Assembly (NCBI RefSeq): GCF_030272615.1 | Contig: NC_081410.1 | Coordinates: forward strand, 259,147,533-259,211,532 | Source of the DNA: Cryptomeria japonica | Lineage: Eukaryota > Streptophyta > Pinopsida > Cupressales > Cupressaceae | Reading direction: 5' to 3' | DNA: 64,000 nucleotides | Part shown: positions 24,312 through 34,553 of the stretch, in pieces | How the letters are laid out: the number at the start of each line of letters is the position of its first letter | How positions within the stretch are numbered: position 1 is the first letter of the stretch | Program-made: the position numbers and the translations under genes | Notes under the pieces: model-generated | The model's database searches: none | The model's input: only the letters and a program-made list of their open reading frames with translations | What the model was told of the DNA's origin: nothing

Positions 24312-24536
24312 ATGAGTTTTACAAAAATAAGCCCTACTTACACTATTCCCGTTAGACGATGCCTTAGAATTAAGTCTTTCCAAGGTTTAATTACTGAGGA
24401 GATGGAACCTAATTTGAATGGCCTTTTTAACGAGGACATGGGTAATTCCTCTAATCCTCTTAATGAAGAAGAAGCTCTCCATGAGGTTTCTGTAGAACAA
24501 CTTTCAAAATTGGATAACCAATTTGATGATTTTTGA
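24312..24536 (+). pseudogene. Short N-terminal ORF upstream of element C gag
   Basis: 74 codons from an ATG-containing start to TGA at 24534, followed by about 150 bases that read on after the stop in a gag-leader-like way (WMSQEYPDSEALS-type residues). It may be the original N-terminus of the gag polyprotein, cut off by the stop and by frame disruption at the 25-bp duplication at 24689-24738. No domain is recognised. Confidence 0.35.
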
Positions 24537-24688
24537 CAATGGATGTCTCAAGAATACCCTGATAGCGAAGCTCTTTCATTAATTGAGGGTCTAAAACGTA
24601 TGGTTCAAAGTGATAAGAATGGAATTGATATTTTGCATGGTATTGCACACATTGTGGATTCGAATGTGATGCCTATGAAGAGTTGCCT

Positions 24689-24738
24689 CTATGAATCAAT
24701 CTAAGTTTAGTGTCTATGAATCAATCTAAGTTTAGTGT
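24689..24738 (+). repeat. Perfect 25-bp tandem duplication at the gag start
   Basis: Copies 24689-24713 and 24714-24738 are identical. The in-frame ATG of the long gag ORF (24716) lies in the second copy. 25 is not a multiple of 3, so the duplication changes the phase between upstream ORF and gag. Confidence 0.9.
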
Positions 24739-26383
24739 GCCCACATTTGATGTTGTGAGCCCACTTTCTCTTGACATTGTTCGAGCTATCCCCCCTAAAC
24801 ATGTTGAAATCCCACATTTGGAGCTTTATAATGGTAAGGGTGATCCTCTAACACATGTTAAGACCTTTCAAACAATATGTACCGATTTTGCTTATGACCA
24901 AAGGTTGCTTGCAAAACTGTTTACTAGGACATTAAGAGATAAAGCCCTACAATGGTATTGCTCGTTGCCTTCTTATTCTATTACTTCTTTCGAACAACTT
25001 GCAAATGCTTTTATTCAACAATTTCAAAACAATATAAGTCCTAAAGTTACTTTGATTGATTTAATGCATTGTAAACAAGGTGTTAAAGAAAAAGTGACTG
25101 ATTTCATTGGTAGATATAAGCATTTGTATGCTCAAATTTCTTTTCCAGTACCTGACAATGATATTCAAAGAATATTTATTTCTAATTTACAAAAAGATAT
25201 TAGAGAAAAACTCCTGTTTTCTGAGTTTACTTCTTTCCAACAGTTGTGCGCAACTCTTCACAACTATCAACTGACTGTGAGTCAAATGGAACAAGCAAAT
25301 CCTATGGCTCCGAGTGATAAGAGTGATAGTAGTCAACAACCATTTGGAAAGTTTAAACTGAACAGAGAGTCCATTAAATTCAATGAGAACATCATCAACA
25401 ACAATGTGAATGCAGCATCAGGTGTGCCTCCTATTTCTAAGTTTTTCAAGAAAGAAAGAAAGTTTACTCCTTTGAATGAATCATTGCATGGTATTATGAA
25501 TAAGTTATTGGAACAAAATGTGCTTACTCTCCCTCCTATAAGGCAAATAGATCCTATAAAGATTAATTCGCCCTATTTTGATAACAAATCTTTTTGTCAA
25601 TTTCATCGTCAACCTGGGCATGATACTGAAAAATGTTTTGCTTTAAAAGATAAAATTCAAGATTTGATTGATAATAATACTATCTCTGTTTCTAGTGTGA
25701 ATGATAAAGGCAACACATCTGTAGCTCCTCCTAACCAAAATCTTAAGATTTTTACTGATCCATTACCTTCTCATACCTCTAATGTGATTGATACTAATTA
25801 TTCCTCTGTCTCACCTGATGATCTTGTGTCTATGACTCCGAATGTGATTAACTTTGTAAAGCAGCAGAAAATCCCTAAAGAACCTTCCATCACATTTGAT
25901 TCCAGTGAAACTATCAGGGCACCTGATGGTCCTTTATATATAGTTGCAAAAGTCAAGAATACACCTTGCCGTGGAGTGCTTATTGATCCTTCTTGCATGG
26001 TTAATGTCATTACTGAAGAATTTCTTTTTACTTTGCAATTGAATCAAGTGATCTATGACAAAACAAATGTGGTTGTGAAATTATTTGATGCATTTTCTTC
26101 TCCTGCAATTGGTTCTATTACATTACCTATTGAGGTCCATAACAAATCCCTTGATGTGGACTTTGCTATTATTCCATCATCCGAACAATTTCATGTGAAG
26201 CTAGGCTATCCTTGGCTATCTTCCATGAAAGCTATTGCTTCTCCTATTCACAAGTGCTTGAAATTTCCCCATAATGGTGAAATTGTTACTATCAATCATA
26301 GCCTCTTTAAACCTGCTGAAATAACTTCTAGCGTTCCTATTGATTACTTTTGGCCTAAACAATTCCAATCTCTTCCACCGTGA
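24716..26383 (+). CDS. Element C gag-protease polyprotein (first part)
   Basis: 555 residues from ATG 24716 to TGA 26381. Residues about 30-190 are a Retrotrans_gag capsid domain (LELYNGKGDP, LRDKALQWY, SFEQLANAFIQQF, FIGRYK). Residues 294-307 form a C-X2-H-X4-H-X4-C knuckle followed by ALKDKIQDLID, a signature I associate with Tat-type gag. Residues about 405-530 look like a retropepsin: VLIDPSCMVNVI at 421-432, then LGYPWL and LKFP..GEIV. The expected D-S/T-G catalytic triad reads D-P-S (D424), so activity is doubtful. Downstream sequence continues in the same frame after the single TGA. It would assemble particles and would need RT and integrase in trans. Confidence 0.85.
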   Translation: MNQSKFSVPTFDVVSPLSLDIVRAIPPKHVEIPHLELYNGKGDPLTHVKTFQTICTDFAYDQRLLAKLFTRTLRDKALQWYCSLPSYSITSFEQLANAFIQQFQNNISPKVTLIDLMHCKQGVKEKVTDFIGRYKHLYAQISFPVPDNDIQRIFISNLQKDIREKLLFSEFTSFQQLCATLHNYQLTVSQMEQANPMAPSDKSDSSQQPFGKFKLNRESIKFNENIINNNVNAASGVPPISKFFKKERKFTPLNESLHGIMNKLLEQNVLTLPPIRQIDPIKINSPYFDNKSFCQFHRQPGHDTEKCFALKDKIQDLIDNNTISVSSVNDKGNTSVAPPNQNLKIFTDPLPSHTSNVIDTNYSSVSPDDLVSMTPNVINFVKQQKIPKEPSITFDSSETIRAPDGPLYIVAKVKNTPCRGVLIDPSCMVNVITEEFLFTLQLNQVIYDKTNVVVKLFDAFSSPAIGSITLPIEVHNKSLDVDFAIIPSSEQFHVKLGYPWLSSMKAIASPIHKCLKFPHNGEIVTINHSLFKPAEITSSVPIDYFWPKQFQSLPP

Positions 26384-26425
26384 AGTGATCATCTTTTCAA
26401 ATCTTATCAAAAGTGGAAAAAAGAT

Positions 26426-27304
26426 ATGATCCTATCTGTAAGTGAACCTAGAACACCCAAACTTGACATTCCTATCGTTCTTGAGAAGGAAGTTCTTCCT
26501 TTGAAAGATAAAAATAATGTCTTTCCTCAAGAAGATTCCCAACCCATCCCTATGAATGTGACTATGCCTATATCTAATAAACTTCCTAAAATTAGACCTA
26601 TACCTCCTCGTCATGATGGACTTGGTCTCCTTCCTAAACCAAATTTTCCTCCTTTATATGGAGCAGTTCCTCCTCCTTCCTCTTATGGAGAGAAGAGACC
26701 TTCCTCTTCTCCTATTATTCAACCCAAGAGACCACAACCTAAACACCCAAGTTGTAAGGATGAGAACATTCCTCCTCCTCAATCTCCCCGGCTTCCTACT
26801 AAGACTAGACGAAATCGCTCTACACGTGAACACCGACGAAAGCGTCGTCTTAGAGCTCAGGCAGCTGCTTCTCAAACTTTGCAATCCCCAAAAACACCTT
26901 CAGCCAGTATTATTCCATTTTCTCCTCAGCCAAAAATTGAGCCAAAATCTCCTAAACATAAGATGCATGATGGTCTTGATCCTGTGCGAGTTAAAGATCC
27001 TATTTTTATAAATCTTGATGATGACATAGATGAAAATGTTATTTATGATGAAAATGTTACTCCTGTTCATTCTAATAGTGAATATGAATATGTTGATGTT
27101 GATAACCATTTATCTAACGAATTTTCTAAAGCACTTATCCTAGCTCCTAGACAAGAACAACGTGGCTCGGAACATGAACATAGCCCTTGTTTGGATCTTG
27201 TGATAGCTCCATCTTCTGTGTTGAATCTTCCTCCTCTAGCATGTTTCCTGCCTTCCCGAAATATTGATCAGCAAGATCGGGGGGTAGATGACGTGCTAGA
27301 CTAG
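26426..27304 (+). CDS. Element C Pro/Arg-rich extension of gag-protease
   Basis: 292 codons, in the same frame as the preceding gag-protease ORF and separated from it by TGA 26381 and 14 further sense codons. The most likely history is one 862-residue ORF whose arginine codon CGA became TGA. The first half is proline-rich (PLKD, PPRHDGLG, PPPSSYGEKRP). Residues about 125-145 are a basic patch (TKTRRNRSTREHRRKRRLRAQ) that could bind nucleic acid or act as a nuclear signal. The C-terminus is acidic. There is no RT motif. The linker resembles what precedes RT in Tat-like polyproteins, which suggests loss of pol. Confidence 0.6.
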   Translation: MILSVSEPRTPKLDIPIVLEKEVLPLKDKNNVFPQEDSQPIPMNVTMPISNKLPKIRPIPPRHDGLGLLPKPNFPPLYGAVPPPSSYGEKRPSSSPIIQPKRPQPKHPSCKDENIPPPQSPRLPTKTRRNRSTREHRRKRRLRAQAAASQTLQSPKTPSASIIPFSPQPKIEPKSPKHKMHDGLDPVRVKDPIFINLDDDIDENVIYDENVTPVHSNSEYEYVDVDNHLSNEFSKALILAPRQEQRGSEHEHSPCLDLVIAPSSVLNLPPLACFLPSRNIDQQDRGVDDVLD

Positions 27305-28059
27305 TTTCATTAGCATAGAAGACTCTCTCCTCCTCTCTTGATCTCTTTTGTTACTTCTTCTATGTGTTATTCTCATTCTTATATTTGTTGTCCTTAGTGT
27401 TGTTTACTTGAGGATGATGCAAAGCATTGAGATCTCTTTTGGTCTCTCTCATGTTGACTCAAAAGACACATGTGTTCCCTTCTCCTAGGTGACCTTCCTT
27501 GATTGGGGAATGAAGAACTATTATGCATACATACATATGATATACATGAATTATCATACAACATACTGACCCCGAGGAAAGCGAAGTCACCTTGTGCTTT
27601 GTGTTTTGTGTCTCTTATCCTTGGGCTTATCTCACACTTGGGGGCTAAATCCTTGTGATAACGTGCTCCTTTCCTTTCTCATTTCTTATATGTATCACTA
27701 CCTTAAAGAAATCACCCCCGATGAGGCGTGTGCGATCGCTTTAATGTAGGGGGGCATACACCCTGTCCATATCTCTTCAAGATACTTGAAAGTTTCTTGG
27801 CGAACTTAGCTTTGCCTTGAAAATTTTTGGTATTTTTCTTACATGACTCATAGTGAGGGAACCTTACTACTGACAGTCATGGTTCTCCCTCATGATCTTC
27901 CCTTTTACTTTATCAATCAAATTTGTAAGATCCTTAGTCCACTGGGGGCTTGGTGTATCTTGCCTCCTTGACATGGTGAAAGTTTTTTCAATGTTGTTTC
28001 CTTGAACTTTACCGGAAGTATGAGCGTACGCTTATACTCCCGCTAAAGTGGGGGCTAAA
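27305..28059 (+). other. Element C 3' untranslated region with polypurine tract
   Basis: No ORF of note. The polypurine tract aaagtgggggctaaa (28045-28059) abuts the 3' LTR. Similar motifs cttgggggctaaat (27637-27650) and actgggggcttgg (27941-27953) lie further upstream. Confidence 0.65.
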
Positions 28060-29286
28060 TGTAGCATCCTAAAATTGCGACACTTGCAATTTTGACTGTA
28101 TTTGGGTCTTCACGATGGCGATGCAATGTTGAACCTGAATGGAGACCCCGAAACCTGCTTGTGACACCAAAAACTGCATTTTTCTGCACCCTGGCCTGAT
28201 CCCTCCTTGCACCATGTTGTCTCGGGAGGTGGGACCATGGCACCCAGCACCTTGGTCCTTCAGGACTAGGGCACCCAGTGCCCTGGTCCCTGGCCCTATT
28301 TTGGGCCCGGTCTCTTTTGGGCATCGGGTCTTTAAGTTTGCAAATTGGGAAATAATGTTTCCTGGTCGGCCCAAGGTCGGAAAAATCAGTCTATCATCCC
28401 TAATTGACAAGTATATAAACTACATTTCCCCTCTCAAAAAGGAGGAGGACATATGTGTGCAAAGACACGGAAGCGATATTCAAACATTCAAACATTCAAG
28501 CATTCAAGCATTCCTTCAAGCAATTGAGCATTCTAAGTCTCCATTCAAGGCTAGGTGTTGCATTCAAGACAAGGATTCAACCATTGAAGAGGAGATCACA
28601 TACAACATACAACATACTACATACATTACACCTTCACATGTAAGAGTACAAACATTCTTACAACAAGGTATCAGTACTTGTTTACATTACAAACATTTAC
28701 ATTTACAGCATTCTCATTTCTTGGTTAATTCCAAAACCGGGGTTTGACCTAAAGGCAAACCCCTCATCCTTAACCCCCCAATTGTCCTCTCTTTTCTATG
28801 TGTAGGTTGCAAGTACGTGGCTATAATTGAAGATCTGGAATCCTTGTGCAGAGACGAACAGATCCACCTTCGTTTCACGGATTTTTCGGAGGACCGTGTG
28901 CATGCCGGGCGCCATCGTCCTGTCAACTTTCGCTCAAATTTGCAGAATAGCACCGTCTCGACATTTTACTACTAATTCTAGGTCCGCAGCTTCATCCTGT
29001 ATCCTTATCTCTGTTTATAAGAGAATCTTTCCTACTTTACATGCATTCTTAGTTCAATCATCCTATCTACATTCTTTACAAAAGAGGGTATCCTTGATGT
29101 CTTAACCCTTGAAACTCATTTAGAATCCAATCTTGCATTACGTGGGATTGGATCTTGTGGGTTTCAACCCCTCTTTTGAATGTAAAGTCCCTCCTAAGTG
29201 AAAACCATCAACCCTAGTGACCTCCCTTCTCTCTCCTCAGAGTTGGGGAGGGGAGAATGACTAGGGTTTGATTTTTCCACTTTACA
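28060..29286 (+). repeat. Element C 3' LTR
   Basis: 1227 bases, starting tgtagcatcc and ending tttaca, then target duplication acatg. The GTGCAC of the 5' LTR reads GTGCAT here. C/T and G/A differences dominate those I noted. Confidence 0.9.
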
Positions 29287-29291
29287 ACATG

Positions 29292-29619
29292 TAGGTTATG
29301 TAGAAAATCCTTTCTTAGATTGGATCTATAGCCTTGTTGACAAAAAAGGGTCAACATTTTGATGACTCAAAGGAGGGCCTAAGCCTACTTAGGGTGAGAC
29401 CAGATGTCCTTATCTATGCATTGGGTGTAGAGTCACCAAAAGGAGCACACAAATGGAAAACCTCCCTGCATCCTTCAAAAAATAAAAAAATGGCCAATCA
29501 GAAGGAACTGGCATGTGCACGAGCACTTATGAAAAGTAGAAGAGCATAATTATAGATATCCACACTATTTCCAAAAGACCTGCAAGGTCACCCTCAAGTG
29601 CATGCCTTGAGATGTATGT
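29292..29619 (-). other. Element E sequence between integrase and 3' LTR
   Basis: Resumes directly after the target duplication of C. No conserved domain is recognised. It is probably the end of the E polyprotein or its 3' untranslated region. Confidence 0.45.
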
Positions 29620-30256
29620 CATTGATTGTAATAGGAAAGTCTTCGCCATTTAACCTATCTAGATTGAAAGAATTAGCCTCCTTGAAACTTGTAACACATA
29701 GGGACCACTCCATATTGCATCAAAGTTTGAATGCCTCCCCGCTTTTTCCCTATTAGCATCCCATTTTAGGACAAAATCTCCAACTTGGAAGGTCTTCAAA
29801 ATGGCCCTCCTATCAAAATACCTCTTCACCTATCCCTGATGGGCATTTAAGGTCTTCCTAGCCTTCTCTATGACCTCTTCAATCTCCGTAAGTTCAACAT
29901 ATCTTACTAACAAGGCATCATTTTCCAAGAGCTCCAACTGATGTGCTAGGTCTAGAGATTTCAACTCAAGGGATCAAGGGAGCCTTGCTTCCTTTCCATA
30001 TACTAGTCTAGAAGGTGAGTTTCCTAAAGCTCTCTTGGGATTAATTCTATCATCCCATAGGGATATTCCCAACTTGAGCTATCATGACCTTTGATTGTCT
30101 TCAAGAGTCCTCTTTATTATTCTAATGGAATTTTTGTTAGAGGACTCAGCTAATCAATTGCCCTAGGGATAATAATTCGATGATGTTTTTAGAAACACAA
30201 CATGTTGGACTGCCCATTGACTGATTTGAGATCCCACAAAGGCCTTAGTATTATCT
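29620..30256 (-). pseudogene. Element E integrase, C-terminal half
   Basis: Minus-strand translation gives the integrase core from the second catalytic Asp (SDN then AFVGSQISQW), through YYP-GN-LAESSNK with the catalytic Glu, to a C-terminal segment with LGNSP..LVYGKEARLP, LELLENDAL and FQVGDFVLKWD..R.K.GRHS.F..IWSGPY. This is the Tat-type non-chromodomain layout. Several codons are stops, among them TAG and TGA in the YYP-GN-LAE stretch. It continues from 40454 onward, before the insertion of D. Confidence 0.8.
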
Positions 30257-30261
30257 GATAT

Positions 30262-31354
30262 TGTATACACATAAAAATTGGCTATGAGCAATTAAATAAA
30301 TATTTTATATTTATTTAATAATTATTCTTCTATTAAATAGTTTATTTGAAAAGACTAATTTATTTAATTCATTTTCATGTCTTTTTATTAATTAATTCAT
30401 TTATCCTACTCTTCTAATTAATTAAATATCTAATATTTAATTATTCCTCTAACCAAGTTAATTAAATATCTAATATTTAATTATTCTCCTATCCTATAGT
30501 CTCAAATATTAAATAATTCCTAAATTATTTAATCTTTCTTATCCAACTCACCCTCCATCTCCACTTCATCTTCCCTTTCCCAACTCATCAAACATGTGGC
30601 TAAGGAAATTAATATTTCTTAATATTAATTCATCATTTATCTCCAACCTCCAAACTTAATAAAAATTGTGTACGTACACATATTTCATAACCATTTCCTA
30701 TATTCTCTCCAACACCCCCTACATATTAGGAAGGACTTGAGTCCACTTGTCCTATCATACCTAAATTTCCTCCAACCATCCCTAGATTCCCTCAGTCAGC
30801 AACCCAGTCAAGGTGAGATAAGTGACACTTGTCTTCTCCTTGTCCCTTTCTCTCAACCTTCACCTTTGCTCACAGCCATCCAAATCTGTAGATCTGGTCA
30901 TGACCATTGATCTAAGCCACATCATCTCATCCTCTCAAAGTCTATAAAATCAAGAGCTTCAATTGAGAGAGAGTTAGTCTTTAAATCAATCATATGCATC
31001 CGTGAGTTTTTGAAGCAAATAGCAAATAGCAATTATCATATAATATCATTTAGCATAATCATGTAGTATTGCATATCATAGTATCAGTTAACTACAAGTT
31101 ATCAGTCCATTCTTCATATGCCATCTTGGAAGCCATCAGTGCATTGTTTGAGAGCACACTATCTACAACCAAGAACAGTGGAGTTAGGACACAATGATAC
31201 ATAAGCCATGAAGGTAAAATAATGTTTTATTTTAGTATATATTTCATGTAGTTTCATTGGTTGAATTTGGATTTCCTGTATGCATTTCCATTTGTATTTT
31301 GTGAAACTAACTTATTATAGGTAGCACTTTGAGGATGAAATTCAAGCTCACACA
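30262..31354 (+). repeat. Element D 5' LTR
   Basis: Starts tgtatacacata, ends ctcacaca. Very AT-rich in its first 300 bases. It carries a repeated aattaaatatctaatatttaatta unit that is single in the 3' LTR. A related third copy is at 55984-57146. tctataaaatcaagagctt near 30940 is a possible TATA-type promoter region (tataaaa at 30943). Confidence 0.9.
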
Positions 31355-31358
31355 TTTT

Positions 31359-31376
31359 TGGCGCCCATAGTGGGGC
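31359..31376 (+). promoter_or_regulatory. Primer-binding-site-like sequence of element D
   Basis: TGGCGCCCATAGTGGGGC starts 4 bases past the LTR end. The H element has TGGCACCCACCGTAGGGC at the same place (57150-57167). The tRNA is not assigned. Confidence 0.6.
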
Positions 31377-31423
31377 TCATAAGCCTTGCATATACTTTTA
31401 AAAATCTCACAAATAGTTAAATT

Positions 31424-31860
31424 AATGCATTTGTAATGCAGATTCATGCATGTGTGAATTCTAACAACGCTTTTGTTTTGTAGGTTAGCGCATTTGCCTT
31501 TTATGTTAGCGCATTTGCAACATAGGTTAGCGCATGAGCATTCTCGGTTAGCGCTTTTGTCTTAGAATCTATGCATTTGCATTACAGGTTCGCGCATTTG
31601 TGCCCTTGGTTAATGCATATGTCATGTAGATTAACGCTTTTGTTTGAAAATCTGCGCATTTGCATCATAGGTTAGTGCTTTTGCATCACAGGTTAATGCA
31701 TATGTCATGTAGGTTAGTGTTTTTGTCTAAAAATCTGTGCATTTTCATCATAGGTTAGCACATTTGCATCATAGGTTAGCGCTTTTGTGACGTAGGTTAG
31801 CACTTTTGTGACGTAGGTTAGTGCATTTGACAGATAGTTTAGCACATTTGAAACAAAGTG
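31424..31860 (+). repeat. 21-bp GCGC tandem array in the D leader
   Basis: About twenty units of the form ggttagcgcatttgcatcata or ggttagcgcttttgtgacgta, mostly 21 bases long. The GCGC core is often decayed to gtgc, gcac or atgc. The array lies 50 bases after the primer-binding site and is non-coding. Related arrays occur at 57215-57525 and, in decayed form, at 18240-18520 (minus strand) and 12850-13080. Confidence 0.85.
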
Positions 31861-33833
31861 CAAATTTTTTAATCAAATCTTGGAATTAGGCTTGTGTAAG
31901 GGTAATATATATGAAATATAACATTTAAGTATAAGTGACATTTCCTCTTCTCTTTTCTCTCTCTTATACTTTAAGTTATATTCCATATATATTGTCAGGA
32001 TGTTTGAGAAGGGTTTTAGACCTCGAGGAGTTATAAAGCAAAATCTAGTTTTTGGAAGATTCTCCAAATTTCAGACAGTCAAATTTCAGGGCGTTTCAAG
32101 ATCAGGAGTGAAAAAAAATTCATAACCACGATTTGAAATTAGGCTTGTGGAAGCCCACCTAAGGTTTTTGATTTTCACTAACTTCTTTTTTTATTGCAGG
32201 TTTCTAACAATTTCTTGTAGATTTGGAGGAGTTAAGTTAGGATTTAGTGATTTCTTTTCTAGCTTTTTCAAAGTTGGTTAAAAAGAACTCATATTTCCTT
32301 TTGGGTAAAAAAAACTTCATTTTTCAATTTGGTGTTCTAAAAAGTACCTCACCTGTTTTTGGGCTCTAAAAATAATCACATTTGCGAGGTAAAAAGAACA
32401 ACAAATCAAACATTTACTTTCTTGCAAAGTTGGGATTCACACCTCAAATTTTGGGCTCTAAAATGAACAAAAAATCTTTCATTTTCTTGCAAAGGTAAAA
32501 AGCACAATCAATCTTATTTTTTTGCAAGTTAAAAAGAACAATCAACTTGTCCATTTTTACAAAGCAAGTTACTTTTTGCAACGATTTTCATTTTGTTGAC
32601 GAGGATTTCCAATTCCTAGTTTAGAAAATCATTTTCTATGTGGGGCTAAAATAAACACCATGCTTGTTGGAGCAACATCTCCAAGTAGAGGATAGATCAC
32701 ATTTCTATGGAAAGTTAAAAAGAACACTTATATTCCATGCCTCGAAAGTGGTAGGTATATGCTCTCCCCTTAATTGGGTGACCAAAAAGCCAAACCCACT
32801 CTTTTATGCTTTCTTTACTTTCAAGCAATTAAAATCCTTTAGAGGGCCTGCCTTCCTGAGCTGCCTTGAGGGGGCCAATGAGAAGGGAACGACCTAAAGT
32901 GGAAATGGGCTGATACCGAGTCCTTCCAATCCACTATAAATAAATTGTGTTTGTGACAAAAATCCCAAACAACATGTGCTGATAAGTTCATACAACCCTA
33001 TGGAGCATAACCTCTATAGGTTGTGAACCTTCTGTATTTATAGAGCGGAAAGTGCCGCATGTATGGCCACATGACCAAAAGCCTTTACTAAAAACCACTT
33101 GTACTAGTTGCCAAAATCCTTCTAGTTGTTGGCATAGGAGGTCGGACCTCTAAAGCGGCTCACATACATATGGTTCCTAGTAGAGATATAAAGTTTGCCA
33201 TGGGGAGTTTTCATGGAAACTGGTGCTTGCCTGCCCCAAAGAAGTGAGTGCCGAGGGTGGAGCCAGTGGGGTCAAGCATCTAAATATCTGCTTTGATTAG
33301 CGTAGCCTCAGGGGAAACCCCATGTGAGATTCAACAACTATTGTCTCAGCCTGCCATAAGATTTGTACTTGCATGTGCATTTTGTTTATTAAACATTGTG
33401 TCTTCTATGTCTATAACATGTTCCAAATGGTCAGAAATTGAAGAAGATTATCATCTACGAGTGAGCAAAAATCCAACAAATTGTTGAAAAAAATTGATCA
33501 AAAGGGTAATACAAAGGCTTTCCAACATTTGAATCACCAGATCAAGCCAAGTGATCAAGAGTATATCATCCAACTATCTCAATGACAACAATACCTAGAT
33601 GGGTATTCAAGTTAGTCAAGTCAAATTTCCATATCAAGAGACTTTATCCATATCATTTGACATACTTTGTCATAGAGGCCTATCAAACAAACCCTCTATT
33701 TGACTTAGTGAGCTTGAGTATCCAAAACGAAGTATCCATCAAGTCAACAACATCAACCTATCTAAACTGAAACTTTGATCACTCATGTGATCATCCCTTG
33801 TCACTTGAAAAAGAAGAAGATTATTCAAAGGAA
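31861..33833 (+). other. Element D internal region, non-coding
   Basis: No supported gene. About 32270-32580 has a loose repeat built from ttgcaaagttaaaaagaacaatca-like text. Reading frames near 33293-33830 are broken by stops. They may be remnants of a longer ORF leading into the one at 33834. Confidence 0.4.
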
Positions 33834-34553
33834 ATGAGTCATAGCCTAAATCAAGATCAATATATCATGGCTCTCCAATCTAATCCCATTTTTTATCAAG
33901 ATCCTACCAATCAAGAATCTTATGATGATCCCCTAAAATTTTTGTATTCCATCCACGGTGATCCCATTTTATCTCAAGAGAAGAGTCCCATTCAACATCC
34001 ACCTCCTAAGAAAGAGCATGCTATCCCTTCCATCTCCTTCACTAATCTAATTCAAAATCAAGTGGAAAACACAAACTCAAGTGATCCTACTCTAAGTCAA
34101 GATCAAGAAAACTCTTCATCCTCCAAATCCATTTTAGGTCCTTTCCCTCCAAATTCAAACTCTCCATCCTCCAAATCCATTTTAGGTCCTTTCCCTCCAA
34201 ATTCAAACTCTCCATCCTCCAAATCCATTTTAGGTCCTTTCATTCCAAAATCAAACTCTTCATCCTCCAAATCCATTTTAGGTCCTTTCATTCCAAAATC
34301 CATTTTAGGTCCTTTCATTCCAAATTCAATATCTTTATCCTCCAAATCCATTTTAGGTCCTTTCATTCCAAAGTTAAACTCTTCATCCTCCAAATACATT
34401 TTAGGTCCTTTCATTCCAAAGTCAAACTCTCTATCCCTTCCATCCATCTTGGGTCCTTACTTCCCTCTATCCACCATTCCATCACCTCAAATTATGCATA
34501 AGAAAGATCAACAAAGGAATGCATCTTTGAACTTGTTTCAAACAACTATCTAA
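33834..34553 (+). CDS. Element D ORF with 16-residue repeats, unknown function
   Basis: 239 codons from ATG 33834; the frame is open a little further upstream. The N-terminal 90 residues are polar and Gln/Asn/Pro-rich. Residues about 93-215 are seven to eight tandem copies of a 16-residue unit, consensus S-S-S-S-K-S-I-L-G-P-F-I/P-P-K/N-S-N, encoded by a 48-bp minisatellite. One unit is shortened (IPKSILGPFIPNSI). There is no catalytic motif, zinc finger or membrane segment. A reverse-strand frame across the array is only its antisense. The low-complexity composition suggests a disordered or structural protein, or selection-free expansion. Not recognised. Confidence 0.5.
   Translation: MSHSLNQDQYIMALQSNPIFYQDPTNQESYDDPLKFLYSIHGDPILSQEKSPIQHPPPKKEHAIPSISFTNLIQNQVENTNSSDPTLSQDQENSSSSKSILGPFPPNSNSPSSKSILGPFPPNSNSPSSKSILGPFIPKSNSSSSKSILGPFIPKSILGPFIPNSISLSSKSILGPFIPKLNSSSSKYILGPFIPKSNSLSLPSILGPYFPLSTIPSPQIMHKKDQQRNASLNLFQTTI
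34111..34470 (+). repeat. 48-bp in-frame minisatellite
   Basis: Units share tcctccaaatccattttaggtcc. Unit length is 48 bases apart from one truncated unit at about 34276-34335, so phase is retained throughout. Confidence 0.9.

Larger units (their letters stand above)
21923..29286 (+). mobile_element. Element C: non-autonomous gag-protease LTR retrotransposon
   Basis: Complete element of 7364 bases bounded by 5-bp target duplications acatg at 21918-21922 and 29287-29291. LTRs are 21923-23177 and 28060-29286, both starting tgtagc and ending tttaca. It has a primer-binding-site-like leader, one gag/protease reading frame with a Pro-rich extension, and a polypurine tract, but no RT, RNase H or integrase. 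The LTRs look very similar by eye, so it is younger than its host element E. Confidence 0.9.

Noticed and set aside
31424-31860. Possible CRISPR-like array
   Set aside because: The units are contiguous 21-mers without unique spacers, in plant DNA next to an LTR and primer-binding site.
34103-34447. Minus-strand ORF with KGPKMDLEDEEF repeats
   Set aside because: Antisense of the 48-bp minisatellite. The plus-strand frame is longer and has a non-repetitive N-terminus.
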